Origin: Gallionellaceae bacterium UBA6222
Lineage (GTDB): Bacteria; Pseudomonadota; Gammaproteobacteria; Burkholderiales; Gallionellaceae
Reading direction: 5' to 3'
NCBI GenBank assembly: GCA_002421915.1
Contig: DISA01000052.1
Coordinates: 1-14,290 of the forward strand
DNA: 14,290 nt
The notes below the pieces were generated by a model. The model was given only the letters and a program-made list of their open reading frames with translations. It was not told the origin of the DNA and made no database searches. Position numbers and translations under genes: made by a program. This document shows, piece after piece, positions 13,567-14,290 of the stretch. Numbering within the stretch: position 1 is the stretch's first letter; every line of letters begins with the position of its first letter.

Positions 13567-14290
13567 ATGTTGCATCCCATTTCAGAACAAGAGTTTCATA
13601 CTTTAGTCAAACAAGGCTACAACCGTATCCCGCTGGTCGCGGAAACGTTTGCCGACCTCGACACGCCGCTGTCACTCTATTTGAAGCTCGCCAACCGCCC
13701 CTTTTCATATTTGCTGGAATCGGTGCAGGGCGGCGAACGTTTTGGCCGTTACTCGTTTATTGGTTTGCCCGCCACCACGCATATCAGTGTGCGCGGCAAA
13801 CAGGTCACACTGACCACAGCGTCCGGCACAACCACTCACGCCGCCGACAATCCGCTGGACTACATCAGCGAATACCAGTCCCGTTTCAAGGTTGCGCCAT
13901 TGCCTGATCTGCCACGTTTCACCGGCGGACTGGCGGGCTACTTCGGCTACGACACCGTGCGCTACATCGAACCGCGCTTGGCACAGACCGTAAAGAAAGA
14001 TGTCATTGGCACTCCCGATATTCTGCTCATGCTCACCGAGCAACTGGCGGTGGTGGATAACCTCTCCGGCACGCTCACTTTCATCGTCTATGCCGACCCG
14101 GCACTGAATGACGCCTACGCTCTGGCGCGCGCGCGCCTGCACGAACTCGTCAGCCTGTTGCGCAAGCCGGTCGATATTCCTTTTACACCGCCCGCGCCGC
14201 GTAGCGAAGCAAAATCCGAGTTTGGCGAGGCGGCATTCAAGGCCGCTGTGGAAAAAGCCAGGCAATACATCTTCGACGGCGACATCATGC
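13567..14290 (+). CDS. trpE: Anthranilate synthase component I TrpE, 3' part missing (runs off window)
   Basis: TrpE is the chorismate-using subunit that makes anthranilate, the committed step of tryptophan synthesis, using ammonia supplied by TrpG. The window holds 241 codons of a protein usually near 500 residues. The N-terminal half is typical: TPLSLYLKLANRPFSYLLES (33-52) with the LLES motif that forms part of the tryptophan feedback site, then GGERFGRYSFIG (55-66), FTGGLAGYFGYDTVRYIE (118-135) and FKAAVEKARQYIFDGDI (224-240), where the chorismate-binding domain begins. The ATG at 13567 has AGGAG (13556-13560) six bases upstream. The REP pair and a possible leader peptide lie between gph and this start. 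The catalytic C-terminal residues are outside the window. Confidence 0.97.
   Translation, partial: MLHPISEQEFHTLVKQGYNRIPLVAETFADLDTPLSLYLKLANRPFSYLLESVQGGERFGRYSFIGLPATTHISVRGKQVTLTTASGTTTHAADNPLDYISEYQSRFKVAPLPDLPRFTGGLAGYFGYDTVRYIEPRLAQTVKKDVIGTPDILLMLTEQLAVVDNLSGTLTFIVYADPALNDAYALARARLHELVSLLRKPVDIPFTPPAPRSEAKSEFGEAAFKAAVEKARQYIFDGDIM

Overview
The window is about 14.3 kb of dense, GC-rich bacterial chromosome with no rRNA, tRNA, CRISPR, phage or transposase genes. It most resembles a betaproteobacterium. The basis is a Gram-negative, diaminopimelate-type MurE, an outer-membrane lytic transglycosylase lipoprotein, the mraZ-rsmH-ftsL-ftsI-murE-murF-mraY order, and the pairing of apaG-mltA divergent from rpe-gph-trpE. 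A member of the Nitrosomonadales (Gallionella/Sideroxydans-like) is my best guess from protein style and repeat content. That placement is inference; no search was run.

Layout. Positions 1-7122 (minus strand) hold the promoter-proximal part of the division and cell wall (dcw) cluster: mraZ, rsmH, ftsL, ftsI, murE, murF and a 3'-truncated mraY. Every junction is an overlap of 4 to 16 bases, so translation is probably coupled throughout. Upstream of mraZ is a clear sigma70 promoter (TTGACT-17-TATAGT) carrying four MraZ boxes at an exact 10-bp period, the first overlapping the -10. Positions 7123-7371 hold no gene, only an imperfect dyad. Positions 7372-10284 (minus) encode a 970-aa membrane PAS-GGDEF-EAL cyclic-di-GMP protein with all key motifs intact. 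Positions 10361-11913 (minus) hold apaG followed by mltA. Positions 12020-14290 (plus) hold rpe, gph and the first 241 codons of trpE.

How the genes work together. MraY, MurE and MurF make the lipid-linked peptidoglycan precursor, FtsI and FtsL act at the septum, and MltA cleaves glycan strands, so most minus-strand genes serve wall growth and division. Rpe and Gph serve the pentose phosphate/Calvin pathway and 2-phosphoglycolate removal. TrpE starts tryptophan synthesis.

The window is mainly a core-genome region, and I see no wholly new system. The less ordinary features are small repeats that have entered genes or leaders: an in-frame palindromic insert next to the MurF P-loop, a heptamer tandem repeat elsewhere in murF, a repeat-derived N-terminus on Gph, and a perfect 24-bp inverted pair of GTAG-headed REP elements before trpE. 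Directly in front of that REP pair lies a 12-codon ORF (MKLNNPFCWRWC) with two Trp codons. This could be a trp leader peptide feeding an attenuator-like four-segment structure, and it is the most speculative but most interesting observation here.
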